A DNA stretch of 62,000 nucleotides. Source: Mesostigma viride (lineage: Eukaryota > Streptophyta > Mesostigmatophyceae > Mesostigmatales > Mesostigmataceae). The stretch lies in contig RPFO01000575.1 in the NCBI GenBank assembly GCA_009746045.1, forward strand, positions 1 to 62,000, written 5' to 3'. The notes below the pieces were generated by a model. That model was not told where the DNA came from, ran no database searches, and saw nothing but the letters and a program-made list of their open reading frames with translations. Shown in pieces: positions 36,001 to 47,139 of the stretch. Each line of letters opens with the position of its first letter. Position 1 is the first letter of the stretch. Position numbers and translations under genes: made by a program.

Positions 36001-36840
36001 AGGGCACGGCAGCCGGGGCGCAGGGCACGGCAGCCGGGGCGGAGGGCGCCGCAGCCGGGGCGGAGGGCACCGCAGCCGGGGCGCAGGGCACGGCAGCCGG
36101 GCGGAGGGCGCCGCAGCCGGGGCGGAGGGCACCGCAGCCGGGGCGCAGGGCACGGCAGCCGGGGCGGAGGGCGCCGCAGCCGGGGCGGAGGGCACCGCAG
36201 CCGGGGCGGAGGGCACGGCAGCCGGGGCGCAGGGCACGGCAGCCGGGGCGGAGGGCACGGCAGCCGGGGCGCATGGCACGGCAGCCGGGGCGCAGGGCAC
36301 GGCAGCCGGGGCGGAGGGCACGGCAGCCGGGGCGCAGGGCACGGCAGCCGGGGCGGAGGGCACGGCAGCCGGGGCGCAGGGCACGGCAGCCGGGGCGGAG
36401 GGCACCGCAGCCGGGGCAGAGGGCACGGCAGCCGGGGCGGCATCCAGTGGGGCGTCCGAAGGCGGGGCGCAAGCTTTTGATGTCTTTTGTGCATTGCTCT
36501 CGTTTCGTCTACAACGAGGCTTGCAGTTTGCCCTTTCGCCCTCGCCGCTCAAATAGTCAGCGGTTCTGTTGGTTGGTAAGCTAGATCGCAAAAGGACCCT
36601 TTGCTTTGGACCTTTATCGCAAAACACCAACACCCAGTTGAGGTCGTGAAAATTTAGGGGCCCATTCTTGAGCTCTTGCTTGTTGGCTTTGTCGAGCGCC
36701 TGATTAGCGAGCTTGGGGGTCTCATATATTTGACCGCAGTCAACATTGGGGTAAGGCTTCAGGGCGTCAATAAATTGGTTAATCTCCGTAGTGCTCAAGG
36801 TGCTGCTCGATATTGAAACGCCACAAACACGGAATACAGC
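33056..36840 (-). CDS. MULE transposase with SWIM zinc finger
   Basis: Catalyses transposition of the surrounding element. From the N-terminus: a leader domain (36840-36480, containing [19 protein letters not shown]), a long Pro/Ala minisatellite (36440-35518), then a Cys/His finger of WRKY-GCM1/FAR1 type near 35390-35200 ([24 protein letters not shown]). The MULE DDE core follows with FLDSTFGVS near 34762, IIDCSNAE near 34575 and [12 protein letters not shown] near 34203. A SWIM finger [14 protein letters not shown] lies near 33850. The C-terminal tail is basic ([17 protein letters not shown]). The three acidic residues are all present. One repeat unit at about 36094-36108 has three instead of four Gs, which breaks the frame between leader and core. 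An upstream exon is likely (CAG acceptor near 36795-36800), possibly the Cys-rich exon at 37437-37676. Confidence 0.85.
35518..36440 (-). repeat. 21-bp coding minisatellite in the MULE transposase, about 44 units
   Basis: Units alternate GCAGCCGGGGCGGAGGGCAC and GCAGCCGGGGCGCAGGGCAC plus one base, so the period is 21 bp or seven codons. On the minus strand they read PSAPAAV or PCAPAAV. One unit (36094-36113) is 20 bp. G-rich on the plus strand with regular GGGG and GGG runs. The array acts as a flexible linker between leader and DNA-binding finger if translated. Confidence 0.93.
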
Positions 36841-37436
36841 AAAGTACAAAGCATTCATGTAAGACAATGCGGGACAAATGGGTAACAAATGGGGAGAGTT
36901 ATATTAATGAAAAGAGACAACGAACTTGGAAGCATGGCACGCCGAGCCCCCGAGTAAAGGTTAAACATTTAGCCACCACGCATTGGGCTTGCCATGAACA
37001 CCCCATGGAGCGCTATGCTAAGGTTTTCTTGCGACCCCATGTTGTGTGTGGCTTGTCAGTAATGTGCTAGTAGGAAAGGACAAGCCACGAGGTTAAGATA
37101 AGATTACGCCCGGCATAGGGCTGCCAAACGGGCTCATCTACCATAAACGCTGCAATAAGGCTTCTGTAGAATAAAAATCTATTTCCAAGCAAAACCATAC
37201 CGTAAACCAAAACTAGCAGGCCATAAAGACCAATCACAGGCCAATCAACAAAACCCAAAGAACATTCAGCCAAAAGAGTTACATTATGCACTACTACAAT
37301 ATTTGATATGGCCTTGGTGAACACCATGAAAGCTAAGGCAACTAAGAGACTGTGCTTGATAAACGACGCAAATCAGAAAAAGGTTGTTCAATGTATTGAT
37401 GACATGTAGAGTAAAAACAACACGCGCATACCCAGG

Positions 37437-37676
37437 CGTACCTTTTCTTGGAGCGTACAGCATCCGCGCACCCCGTGCAGTATAAATGAGAGCCAACGAA
37501 TTGAAGTGGTTCACGGCCGGCCACAAGTGGATTGTCCGGATGGGTGCCCGTGTTGTCACAGCAGCGCCTCCCAGAAATACCTCTGCGAGCACACTTGTAG
37601 GAGGCCTTCCTTTTCCTGGTTGCCTTGTTTGTGCCTTCACAACTGGGCACTGGTGTTGGATTTTGTCTTGAACTTC
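37437..37676 (-). CDS. Cys-rich exon, probable upstream exon of the MULE gene
   Basis: Open from an acceptor (AAAACAG before GGAAGTTC, near 37676) to a GTACGC donor near 37437, about 80 codons. It contains a Lys/Arg-rich start (NKATRKRKASYKCARRG) and spaced cysteines (CARRG, RRCCDN, LYCTGCADAV) that could bind zinc. It lies upstream of, and in the same orientation as, the transposase. Either it is the 5' part of that gene or a second small gene of the element. No family recognised. Confidence 0.4.
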
Positions 37677-38019
37677 CCTGTTTTGGGTCAGCAACATAAG
37701 AAATTAAACACGATGTTCAGAAACTAATTACAAGTTACAACATAGTCATGGATTTGGTGGGTGCAATTAGCTGGGGACGCCATAAACATAAGTTGCCATT
37801 ATGAAGCTCACTAACTGCCTTATATGCAAATAACTCCATTATCATGGTAAGATGCTTACAACAAGAACATTCCAGACCATGTCGCTACCAAGCATGAGCG
37901 AGTTCGAACAAGAAAATGAGATAACGACATGGAAGGGCAACGTACGTTGGAAAACGGTTGTCCGCCGTGCTGACCAATCGGTGCCGGCGCTGCCGCAGGT
38001 GGAGGTGCTCCAACATGGG

Positions 38020-38150
38020 AAGGTGGCGGAGAAAGTGGCGGAGAAGGTGGCGGAGAAGGTGGCGGTGGCGGTGGCGGTGGCGGTGGCGGTGGCGGTGGCG
38101 GTGGCGGTGGCGGTGGCGGTGGCGGTGGCGGTGGCGGTGGGGTGGCGGGG
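38020..38150. repeat. GGTGGC hexanucleotide array
   Basis: About 17 tandem GGTGGC units preceded by GGTGGCGGAGAA and AAGTGGCGGAGAA variants. On the minus strand it would encode polyproline, on the plus strand Val-Ala repeats. A plus ORF begins at 37852 (MSLPSMSEFEQENEITTWKG) but has no domain. A second plus ORF (38304-38594) has Cys/Lys-rich composition (CIVPCAKCRHGHKE). Neither is called. Confidence 0.9.
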
Positions 38151-38594
38151 AAGCAGAGAAAGATAATACGTGAGAGTACGTAATACGCAAGAGTACGCGT
38201 ATCCGTAGGCATACGTTTAACATCCGTACGGCAAAGCTGCGTATGATGTATAGTCTGCGTACGAAACGTATCATATGCCACACTATTTCCCTTTGCGGGG
38301 AAGGTGGCGGGGGAGGGGGAGGGATGCTTTCCCCGCGCTGTGAGGAAGGATGCTTGCGTTGCCGCACCGCTTTACGCCGAGCGAGAAGGCGGCGAACAAC
38401 ACCGCGATGCCTGGGTCGCCGAACTGACTGCCGTTTTGGAGCGATGCATTGTGCCTTGTGCCAAATGCAGACATGGACATAAGGAGAGCACCTCGGCATA
38501 TCCCTGCTCAGCAACGCGCAAAAGGAAAAAGGGCAGCGAAGAAAGAAGTTATGAACTACCTCGATCGCACCTCAAAATGGCCAAGCAAGTCTAG

Positions 38595-39877
38595 GCATAG
38601 CTGCATGGGGCTGCCAATATAACTCCAAAAATAAACCCTAACTTAAGAATAGCTTCCGCTAGATCCCAATAGGCTAGGCCCACCGCGTGCCGCACGTGGC
38701 GCCAAGAAGTATCTGAAACAACTCATCATTGTGTATTCCGCTGGAAACTGAAAGAGGAGCATTCAGTGCATTAGTCGTTTTAGGGTAGCATGGATTCCTT
38801 ACCTCAGACCAACATGTAGTGCCAATAACGCCAAGGTGATCCACCATGTGGATGCATGAAGATCTGCACCACATTGCCGCGTGACAAGGTATGAACATAC
38901 CAACAAAGTTGCAGAGCAAGCCGTTCTCAGGAGGGCTATTACCCAACCATAAAGCCCCATGGCATAACGCTTCCATCTCGTGCAAAAGGACAACTATGAC
39001 CTAGAAATTCAGAAAATATATTCTTAGTCTTTCCCTCTACTCCTTGCTTACCTGGGTTGATAGGCGCGACAACTGAAAACTTCGCAGGCACCCGCGCGCG
39101 CTCTTGCACCGCCACATGCCCTACATGGATAACCACCAACCAAACATGAAAAAAGGGTATAACTAGAAGGATTAAGGAAAGAGGAAATGCATTTAATTCA
39201 TATAGTTAATATCGCCATGAAATTGTATGTTGAAGTAATAATGGGCCGAAATATGCACATCGGGAACACGTCCCATTAATGCACATGCGAAGCTAATGTC
39301 AGGACAACGCATCATTAACAAGGGGGGGGTCCGCATGCGCAAGACGAAGCAAGTACAGTTAATATGATGTGCCATTTGGACAGAACTGGAATAAGGGCTT
39401 AACGCCTTACCTAAGGCACAGACCCACACGATGCCGCTGACCGCCAGAAAAATTGCGAGGATGGCCACCAGCACACCCTGTCTGGTGCTGGTCAAGCAGC
39501 AAAGGCAGGGCCGGGCCATGAAAGCTGGAGGTCACGAGCACTTTGTTGCAGTGGATGTAAACGACCCCCCTGTTTGGAGCACAAAAGGCGAGAAGCAAAT
39601 TAAAAACGGAAAGCGCCAGTCATACACCGCGCAGCTCGCGAGAATTCCAGGAACCAGTTTTTGTGTGATATTCGCATTTAGATGTCGTGCATAACCATTC
39701 CTTTATTATCGCACACACCAGTAAACAGTACAAGGATTTGCGTCAACCCAGCTAAATGCCGAGGGTGCCACGGACGTGTATGCCAGCGAGCTCGAGTCTG
39801 GCGAGCAATCACTCAAACATGTCCACTGTCCCTAAGCCGAGCATCACCCTAACATGTCCGCCATTGCTACGTTTTAT
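38595..39877. other. Right interior of the MULE, no firm gene
   Basis: Only short ORFs. One at 39431-39694 (plus; DNDPP-type text, VDVNDPPVWSTKGEKQIKNG) follows a potential acceptor and could be an exon, but there is no supporting partner. The transposase promoter is expected here or inside the right TIR. Confidence 0.45.
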
Positions 39878-40087
39878 CATCCTTGACTGCGCTTGTAGTC
39901 AACAAAGAAATTAGCCAAGTCCTACAGTAATTGGCGCGGCAGGCCCTTTTTTCCCGCGTAACTCGTGTGCCGGTCCGGCGCGGCGTGGCCTGGGCAGGCG
40001 CGTCGGACTTAGTGCGGTGGTGTCCCGGAACCCCGCACTCACCCCCGCACTAGAGTTTGTGTCATCAGAGCCAAATTATGCGCTTCC
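39878..40087 (-). repeat. Right terminal inverted repeat of the MULE
   Basis: Exact inverted copy of 29372-29581. The outer end is GCCAAATTATGCGCTTCC, followed by the duplicated AGTCC and then CCTTAA of the host element. Confidence 0.92.
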
Positions 40088-40123
40088 AGTCCCCTTAATT
40101 TTTCATCACACTGGGTCAGCGCC

Positions 40124-40189
40124 CTGTCGGACCACCGGCCGGCGCCGGGCGGCGCGGGAATAAACTCAACTCAACTCAACTCAACTCAA
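40124..40189 (+). mobile_element. 66-bp 5'-truncated LINE micro-insertion
   Basis: Flanked by CTGGGTCAGCGCC (40111-40123) and CTGGGTCAGCACC (40190-40202), a 13-bp target duplication with one mismatch. The body is GC-rich (CCGGCCGGCGCCGGGCGGC) and ends in the tail (ACTCA)n. The tail motif differs from that at 31391, so at least two LINE families have been active. Confidence 0.78.
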
Positions 40190-40425
40190 CTGGGTCAGCA
40201 CCTGATGCTCTTACATAAACCCGTTGAAATAATAAGTTCAATGAAATATAAATCTTCCCCGGAGGCCGAAGCAGCGGGGTTATTACGAGGAATTTGGGTT
40301 CCTATCCAGAGATGGAAGCTGCATGGTTTTGGCAACGTTCGGATGTGACGTGTTGGCAAATCAGGTGACCAACGGCGCACCCTTCAAGTTGCTCCCGTGA
40401 CTCAATCGAAACATTTGCTCCTAAG

Positions 40426-43229
40426 ATGACCTGCCGTGCACGCCACCCTAAATGGGGGCAAGGCCTTCTCTGCATGCTTTGCTTTCTATGTATCATCGTT
40501 GCTTGCGCCGCTCGCAAGCGGCGTAATTATTTTACTGAGGTGGGCAATGCCAGCTTCTGCGATGCGTGGGAGGATGTGGTATTCGCATGGGATGGCTCTG
40601 AATCGACACGGCGTCAAGATACCCCTGCGCAAGGCCCCGGGTGTGAGGAGACGGTGGGACGTGAACGCAGGCGTGGCAGTATTAGTGAACACGGGGGCGG
40701 CACTGGGTCCACTGTGGTCTCGGCGCCCTTCATTTTATACAATAACTACACCCCCGTGTCTCTCTTCTCCATCCTTCCCGACATTGATTCCCTCTGGGAG
40801 CAATTCAAGTCAGCACAGAGGGCTCGAAGCCCATCACGGCCCGCGGGCCAGGGCACCTTCTCGGGCCCTGCCAATCTTCGTGGCAAGACATCGTCGGAAA
40901 GTGGTCCAGTCAGCAGTGCAGGTTCCCATTGCCTCCCTCCTGACCATCCCTGCGACCCAGTGGACGCTGGCCGTGACATTAAGATTAATGATGTTGGCGC
41001 AGCAGACGGCGTTGGGGATTCTGATAAGATCAGTAATTCTGGCACTCCCAATGCCGCCGCCGCGCCCGCGTACGACGAGGTTGGCTGCGGCCGCATGCTC
41101 ATGCTGCACAATGCGGTCGCCAGTTGGCTGGCCCAGCCGGCAGTCGCGTCCATAACTCTGCTGACATCACACCCCCGCGTGTGCGCCGCCCTGCGTGAGT
41201 GGAGCTGGGCTGACAACCTCATGCGCCGCCCTGCGGTCCATACCATGCAGGTGGATGGCGACAGCGATAATCCCCGTCACGAACACGGGAAATCGCCACC
41301 GATGAGCGGAGACCAAGGGTTTTCTCGCAGAGTGCAACCATTAGGCAAATCCTCGCCACGCCGTGCGCGCAACCTGGAGTGCACACCCCCGATGTCAGAT
41401 GTGTGGGGCAGCGCAGGGGCAGATGGTGGGCACTCGACCAGGACGTGCGCGGGTGACGGGCCGAGCTCATGCATCCGCGTGTCCACCCGCGAGGGCGGTT
41501 GGGAGTCGCGACACGTTTGCGATGGCCCCGCGACTGGCAGTGACGACGACTCAGAACTACGGGCAGCCTTCAACCCCAGAGGTCGCGGGGCTGCACAAAG
41601 GACAACCGCCAGCAGCAGTGAAGACGAGGGCAACCAGTCAGCAAGCAGAAACGAACGGGACCAGGCGCGTCCCAGCTTGGCCGGGCGCCTGCGATGCGTG
41701 CCAATGACCAATCCAGGCTGTTACCGGCCTTCCGTGGTGTCTGGTGTGCCCACCATCCAGTGTGTCTTCACGTACGGTGCCGCAACGGCCGACCCATCCT
41801 CCCCCGTCCTCATGATGTTGAACGCAGATATTGTGCTCCCCGAGGACATCGGTCCCATGGTGACGGCGGCCAGCGGCCTGTTCCCTCGGTTCCTCATCGT
41901 GGGGCGCCGTGTGGACCTCGTGGGGGGGTTCCCCCGCCACCTGGCGACCTACCAGCGGTTCCAACAAGGCACCGGGGTGGCCACGCCTGCATCCGGGGGG
42001 GGGGAACGGAGGTGGGGGCCTCGAGGGAGGGAGGTGCCCAGGGGGGGGTCGATGGTGTCAATGGCGCTGCATCTTCCCAGAGCAACCACGATAGGGGCGA
42101 TGTGGACGTGGGGAACGGTGCAGGGTTTGAGGGTGCTGGCCAGGGTGTGGAGGAGGGCGATGAGCTGGCCGCGCAGGAGACGGCGATTTGTGAGTGGCGC
42201 CAGGGCTTGGCTGACAATGTGGCGCGGCCGAACGCCTTCATGCACTCGGTCTATGCCTTTGACTACTACATCTACAGTCGCTCAGTGTTTTGCGACGATG
42301 CTGAATACACGGACGTGGCGGGCATTCATGTGAACACGAGCGGCCATGACCAGGCTGCCAGCGAGGCGGGGGGCCAGGTGTCGGCGTCTGGCTCTGTGAG
42401 CGTTCGTGCTTCTGTCAGCATGGGAGGTGGTGGTGCCACTCTCGAAGCGGGTGGGGTGAACGCCCCGAGTCCAAACTGCAGGCACCCTCTCTGGGTGCTC
42501 CCTTTCCTGGTGGGGCGGATGCGCTGGGATGACTGGCTCTTCTTTGCCATGACATCACGGCCGAATGTGGTCAGCATTGATGCCACCACCGCGATGACTG
42601 TGTTCCACTTAAACCCGCCCGGGATGGTGTCCGGGGATTCCAGCTTGCGTCGTGCCGGCTCTTGGTTCAATTCGGATCTGTCGTCTGGGCGCCGCGGCAT
42701 AACAGGGTTTGAGGGAAGAGCTTTGGCCACCGGCCCCAGCGATTGGATAACATTTAATGGTGTGAGGCTGAGAGGGACGTTATCAGCAGACCTGTTTCTG
42801 TCACGGACCCCGCCACCCGGCATGCCAGCGCAGCAGGATGCAAATGGTCGGATAGGCTGGAAGAAACCACCGAGGTGCCCATCGGCGGGGATCGCAAAGG
42901 CAATGAAGTCGGCTGCTGCAGCACCGGCAGAAGGGTCTCCCTGGCATTGGCTGACATCCCGGCAGGGAGGCTTCTTTGACGCCTCTGGCGAAAGTATGCC
43001 TCATGGGTTTGCCACCAAGTTCAACACAACTGGCCCCTGGGCTTCGAAATCGGTGGGGGCTTTTGCGGGGAACTGCGCAGCTGGGCTCAACGAGACCTCT
43101 TCAACGCCATATGTTTCGTGCATCCCTTCTGGTCTTGTGGCTGCAGCATCTAACAGAACTTGCTTGATGCTTCAGTTCCTGCCTAATCCGCACGGATTCA
43201 AGTTAGTTTGTAGGATGATGTACCAGTAG
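40426..43229 (+). CDS. Membrane-anchored glycosyltransferase-like protein (likely host gene)
   Basis: About 930 codons in two overlapping frames joined at a run of ten Gs (41994-42003), where one base appears to be missing. Near the N-terminus, RHPKWGQG is followed by a hydrophobic segment (LLCMLCFLCIIVACAA), as in type II Golgi enzymes. A long Ser/Gly-rich low-complexity stem follows. The recognisable domain starts near 41800 with LNADIVLPEDIG, then FPRFLIVGRRVDLV (near 41895). After an inserted Gly-rich linker come AFDYYIYSRSVFCD (near 42260), LPFLVGRMRWDDWLFF (near 42500) and SIDATTAMTVFHLNP (near 42570). This order of motifs is typical of a GT-A-like family in plants, algae and bacteria, where NAD and WD/N residues line the donor site. 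Substrate is unknown. The C-terminus (to TAG at 43227) is unmatched. Confidence 0.65.
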
Positions 43230-43512
43230 AAAAGTGACATGTTTCGCACTGTTACGTCCAGATAGAATAGCACTAAAAGATCCGACATTTACGCATGGTT
43301 GTCTCACTTAATAGGGATTGAGACTTTTTAGGTCATGCTTGCAATAGGTACTGGTGGGAAAGTCTTACATCTGGACTGTTTCAATGCCATGGAAGTCCGT
43401 GGACTGATAAGTAAGTAAGTACTTGAGTGTCATGCGCATGGGCATGCCACGGAGTTCTGTACTAATCTCATTGGAAAAATAAGTACACGAAAGTTACAAA
43501 TATATGGATCCA

Positions 43513-43586
43513 TTTCTGGCCTTGCTTTGCTTTGCATGCATCACCACAAAACATCAATGTTATTACAATATGTGTGCTAGCTCTAT
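43513..43586 (+). repeat. Direct repeat flanking the LINE insertion (partner 45945-46024)
   Basis: ATTTCTGGCCTTGCTTTGCT through CTAGCTCTAT recurs at 45945-46024 with few changes. The pair belongs to a local duplication into one copy of which the LINE at 43587-45551 was inserted. Confidence 0.8.
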
Positions 43587-45551
43587 TAAAATTAAATTAG
43601 ATTAAATTATAACATGACTCCCTTGGTAGATCATGTAGCACATATTCCCTTGCTGGATGGATGGAGGTGGGCAAAGCCGCGAAACCGAACTAATCTAACT
43701 CTAAGCTAATCTAATCTAGAAAACCCTAACTATTCTACTCAGCAAAGCGCCCCTTCCTCTTGGGGGGGGGGTCCTTGCCCACAGGGGCTGGCCTATGAGC
43801 CTGGACAATCGTCTTCCACCTCCTCTTGTTCTGCATAAGCAGTCCAAGCAAGAGAGAGGGAGTGAATGTGATGTTCAAACGGGGCTGGGACCACTAGGTC
43901 GGCCAGCAACTGCTGTGGGTAGGTCAGGACATGTTTGCCTACCTTCTTAGGTATGTCCTTGGGGCCAGGCCAGGTCAGGATATGCCGCCCTGGCTGGCCA
44001 AGCCGCTGGGGGCCGAGCAGACCGAGGTCGGCGGACATCTACATGGCTGGTGCGAGCAAGATGTCCTACGAATGCTATCCTACGCTGTCTAATCTCGTCC
44101 GAAATGCGAGGCATGCCATGGTACAAAGATTCTAAAGACGTATGCGTGGAGAACCCTACATTCAGGGCCTGACGGAGCATCCTGGTTACCGTGCCGTCTA
44201 GCTTGGCGGCCAGCGTGTCCGTGAGCGTCCATGCCTCGGCGCCATAGGTGAGCACCGTGAGGACCAGGACCTTGAGGAGCATGCGCTTGCGGTGCGCGCC
44301 TAGGGCCTTCGAGTGCCAGTAGGTTTTGAGCGAACGGTGCCTAGCCCAGGCCAGGCCGATGCGGGTGTCCACATCGTCGGCGGTGTCGGGGAGCATGCTC
44401 CCCAGCAGTTTGAAGCGATCACGGAACGGGACCTCCGTCCCGTCTAGCAGCCGCAGCAGAGGCGGGCTACTGGAAACCCCAATCACCATCGCCTCAGTTT
44501 TGACACTAATCTCCAACCCCACCGGCCTCGCCTCCAAGCCCAGACAGTCCAGCCAGGTCTGAATGTGCTCGGGGCGCGCGATGAGCTAGGGTGGTGTCAT
44601 CCGCATAAATCAGGTCGGACAGGCGGTAGCCGGGGACAACGCCGCTGTGTTCGCGCTCGTTAAGGATGTCCAAGCCGGGCTTGAACCCCTTAAGAGCAGT
44701 AAAGCGCGCACGTGCCCGGCGCATGACGCGATCCACGACAATAATGAACAGTCTGATATGGGCACAGGACACAACCCTGCCACACCCCGTGGTGAAGGGG
44801 GAATGGTGGGGTGGTGCCTTCCGCAGTCCGCACTACTTCCCGTGAGCCCTCATACAGTCGACGAATGGCAGCAATAAACGCTGGTGGTACCCGATCCAGA
44901 GCTAGGATGGCCCAAAGAGCCTCCCAGCTCTAGGACCGTATATAGTCAACAAAAATGAAGACCAGCGGCAAACTGTCAGGGCAAAGGCGACGCACCTCCT
45001 CCATCAACCGGCGCGCGACAAACACAGCCATGACAGTGTTACGACCACGACGGAAACCCGTTTGAGACTCACCCAGGTGGGGGTCCAGCGCGGCGCGGAG
45101 CCTGTGCAGCATCTTGCGCATGAAGACCTTCAGTGCGGCGGCGCTCTGGAGGCAGACACCCCGATAGTTACCGGGGTCAGCAGCAGAGCCCTTCTTGTAC
45201 AGCATAACTCGGATGGCCGTCTGCCACTCAGCAGGCGGAGGCTCATCAGAGAGCAGGACACGGTTGCAGAACGCCAGCAGAAGCTCCCTCACCGCCAGGT
45301 CAGGGGCCTTCAGCAGCTCAGCCGAGAGGTGGTCGGCACCGACCGCCACGTCGTACCGCAGGCGAGCAAGGGCGCCGTCCAATTCCTTCAGAGTGAAGGG
45401 GTGGATGACGCCGTTGGTGGCAACAAGGCAGCCCTCCTGCAAGGCAGGGACTTGGTTGTCCGCGGCCGAGGAGGGGGGCTCAGGCGGCGGGGGGGGTCCG
45501 GCAACACCGAGACGGGCGGCCGTCTCGGGGTGAAGCGGCGGGGGAGAGGCA
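43587..45551 (-). mobile_element. 5'-truncated non-LTR retrotransposon (LINE)
   Basis: Flanked by the 10-bp duplication CTAGCTCTAT (43577-43586 and 45552-45561). The 3' end (left) is a simple A/T tail (TAAAATTAAATTAGATTAAA) and the body encodes reverse transcriptase on the minus strand. Endonuclease and ORF1 are missing because of 5' truncation. Confidence 0.85.
43947..45551 (-). pseudogene. LINE reverse transcriptase, truncated and frame-broken
   Basis: Open pieces at 45551-44930, 44772-44506 and 44537-43947 lie in three frames. The first has RT fingers/palm motifs (GNYRGVCLQSAAALKVFMRK, then ESQTGFRRGRNTVMAVFVAR and LVFIFVDY). A stop at 44930 is followed by a still recognisable continuation. 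The second piece holds the catalytic YADD (LSDLIYADDTTLAH). The third is the typical LINE C-terminal thumb and tail (RFKLLGSMLPDTADDVDTRI, VLTYGAEAWTL, RQRRIAFVGHLARTSHVD). No endonuclease or RNase H was seen. Motif order matches RTE/L1-like elements; the clade was not resolved. Confidence 0.82.
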
Positions 45552-45554
45552 CTA

Positions 45555-46150
45555 GCTCTATACAGTGGAATAACACAGATATGTCTACCAGATGGCAACA
45601 CAGCCATCTGTATGCTAGGGTGAGCACACTATGTGAATTTGCTAGGGTGAGCACACCGCTATGTGAATTTGCAGGGCCAGCCCACAGCAGCTGTGCCCCT
45701 GCTCTACCCCTTTTGCCAGGGTGGGTGGATGGGAGGCAAAAGAAACAACCTGCTTCCCTAGAATGGAAGCCCACCTTTTATAGCAACCACCTGTCCAGCC
45801 AACCCCTACCTGGGTGGCTGGGGTACAGGTGCCAGCACAAAAAATATTTTTTTCTGAAAATTATTTTTTCTTTTTGTGCTATACGGCGTTGCATTCTACG
45901 CTCAGCAGGTCAGTCATAGATAAAATGAGCATAGCTCACCAAATTCATTTCTGGCCTTGCTTTGCTTTGCATGCATCACCACCGAAAACATCAACTTTAT
46001 TACAATATGTGTGCTAGCTCTATACATACGGTGGAATAACACAGACATGGCTATGTACCAGATGGGAACACGGCCATCTGTATGCTACATAGGGTGAGCA
46101 CACTATGTGAATTTGCAGGGCCAGCCCACAGCAGCTGTGCCCCTGCTCTA
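45555..46150. repeat. Partial tandem duplication with internal repeats
   Basis: GTGGAATAACACAG, CCATCTGTATGCTA, GGGTGAGCACACTATGTGAA and GGGCCAGCCCACAGCAGCTG occur in that order at 45565-45700 and again at 46030-46150. The first copy contains an extra 30-bp unit of TAGGGTGAGCACAC..ATGTG. No ORF is supported. Confidence 0.75.
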
Positions 46151-46184
46151 CCCACATCTCCTTGGCTAACAGCCGAAATTACGT

Positions 46185-46565
46185 ATGACATGCAAAAAAG
46201 AAAACTACCTAGCTATGGGGGCACACCTGCGCCTGGGCCTAGCCGGGCACCTGGCCCGCACAGATCAGTTAGACACATCAGATAGACTAGCTGGCACCAA
46301 GCCCGCCCAGCCTGTGCGATATGTCCTCACCTGGCGTGCCCCAGGCTGCGCGCGGCAGGGCCGCCACCCGTGGAGTTTTCGTGATAGACTCGGCATGGAC
46401 ATGTGCTACACTAGACGTGACGGGCTCACACCCGGGCAGCGTCCTGGTTTGTCTGTAATATGGAGGCAGATGGTACGCAAGGATAGATGGCAAGTAGTGA
46501 TAAAGGAGACCACCCCCAAGCCTGTGGGGGCTCCGCGTGTGACGGACCAAGTATGGCATTCATAG
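46185..46565 (+). pseudogene. LINE C-terminal fragment on the opposite strand
   Basis: Begins with LRLGLAGHLARTDQLDTSDR, clearly related to the GHLARTSHVD motif in the LINE tail at about 44030, followed by a basic segment (VRKDRWQVVIKETTPK). Only the extreme C-terminus is present. It is a second, independent and older insertion. Confidence 0.6.
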
Positions 46566-46871
46566 CGATTCGGGCCGTGGAGCCCACATTACCCTGTAAC
46601 TAGGACCTAGATAGCTTACACCATCCATTCCATCCCATGTTCCCCTCCCACTGAGGACTTATGCTCACGTGACGCAGTCACGTGTCTATTAATTAATTAA
46701 TTAATGGGGATACTTTGTCCCAACCCAGGTTCACCCTTGGGTTAGTTAAACCATTTCCCCCCTTGTCCTCCCACACAAGGGTGAGGTCAGTTGATAGCTA
46801 AAAATCGAGAGATGAAAACTGGAAGACGTCAAAACTCGACGCCACCGAAGTGGCGCCGGAAAGCCGCTGGG

Positions 46872-47123
46872 TCAAAATCCAGGGCTTGACCCCAGAGGGC
46901 GGGTGGGAGTGTCCCGCCTCAGGAGGCTGCGGTGGAGGCCAATGTAGCGCGTGTCCGAGAGGGCCGAAGTCCACCGGCCGCGCAGCTGAATGGCCTCCGG
47001 TGACTCGCCAGCGATGGCGTCGTGCGTCGCCCCCCCATGCCGGAGGCTGTGAAAAGGAAACATCCCCGGGATGCCCATGCGAGCCTGCACAGCCTCCCAC
47101 TGCTGCCTAGCCTGGCTGTACAT
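46872..47123 (-). pseudogene. C-terminal part of a DIRS-type tyrosine recombinase
   Basis: Contains the catalytic box HSLRHGGATHDAIAGESPEA followed by LRGRWTSALSDTRYI, giving the His-x-x-Arg, Trp and nucleophilic Tyr of tyrosine recombinases as found in DIRS/Ngaro retrotransposons. The N-terminal core with the first catalytic Arg is missing here; an N-terminal piece of the same type lies at 51492-52139 in the same orientation. It cannot be shown that they were once one gene. Confidence 0.75.
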
Positions 47124-47139
47124 TAACTCGTCGTCTGTC

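Noticed and set aside
35401-36584. Plus-strand ORFs with RRAPQPG or AAGAQGT repeats
   Set aside because: Shadows of the 21-bp minisatellite coding on the minus strand, which is fixed by the MULE transposase on both sides of it.
40746-42823. Minus-strand ORFs (up to 166 codons) opposite the glycosyltransferase-like gene
   Set aside because: GC-rich shadow frames without domains; the plus strand carries the conserved motifs and membrane anchor.
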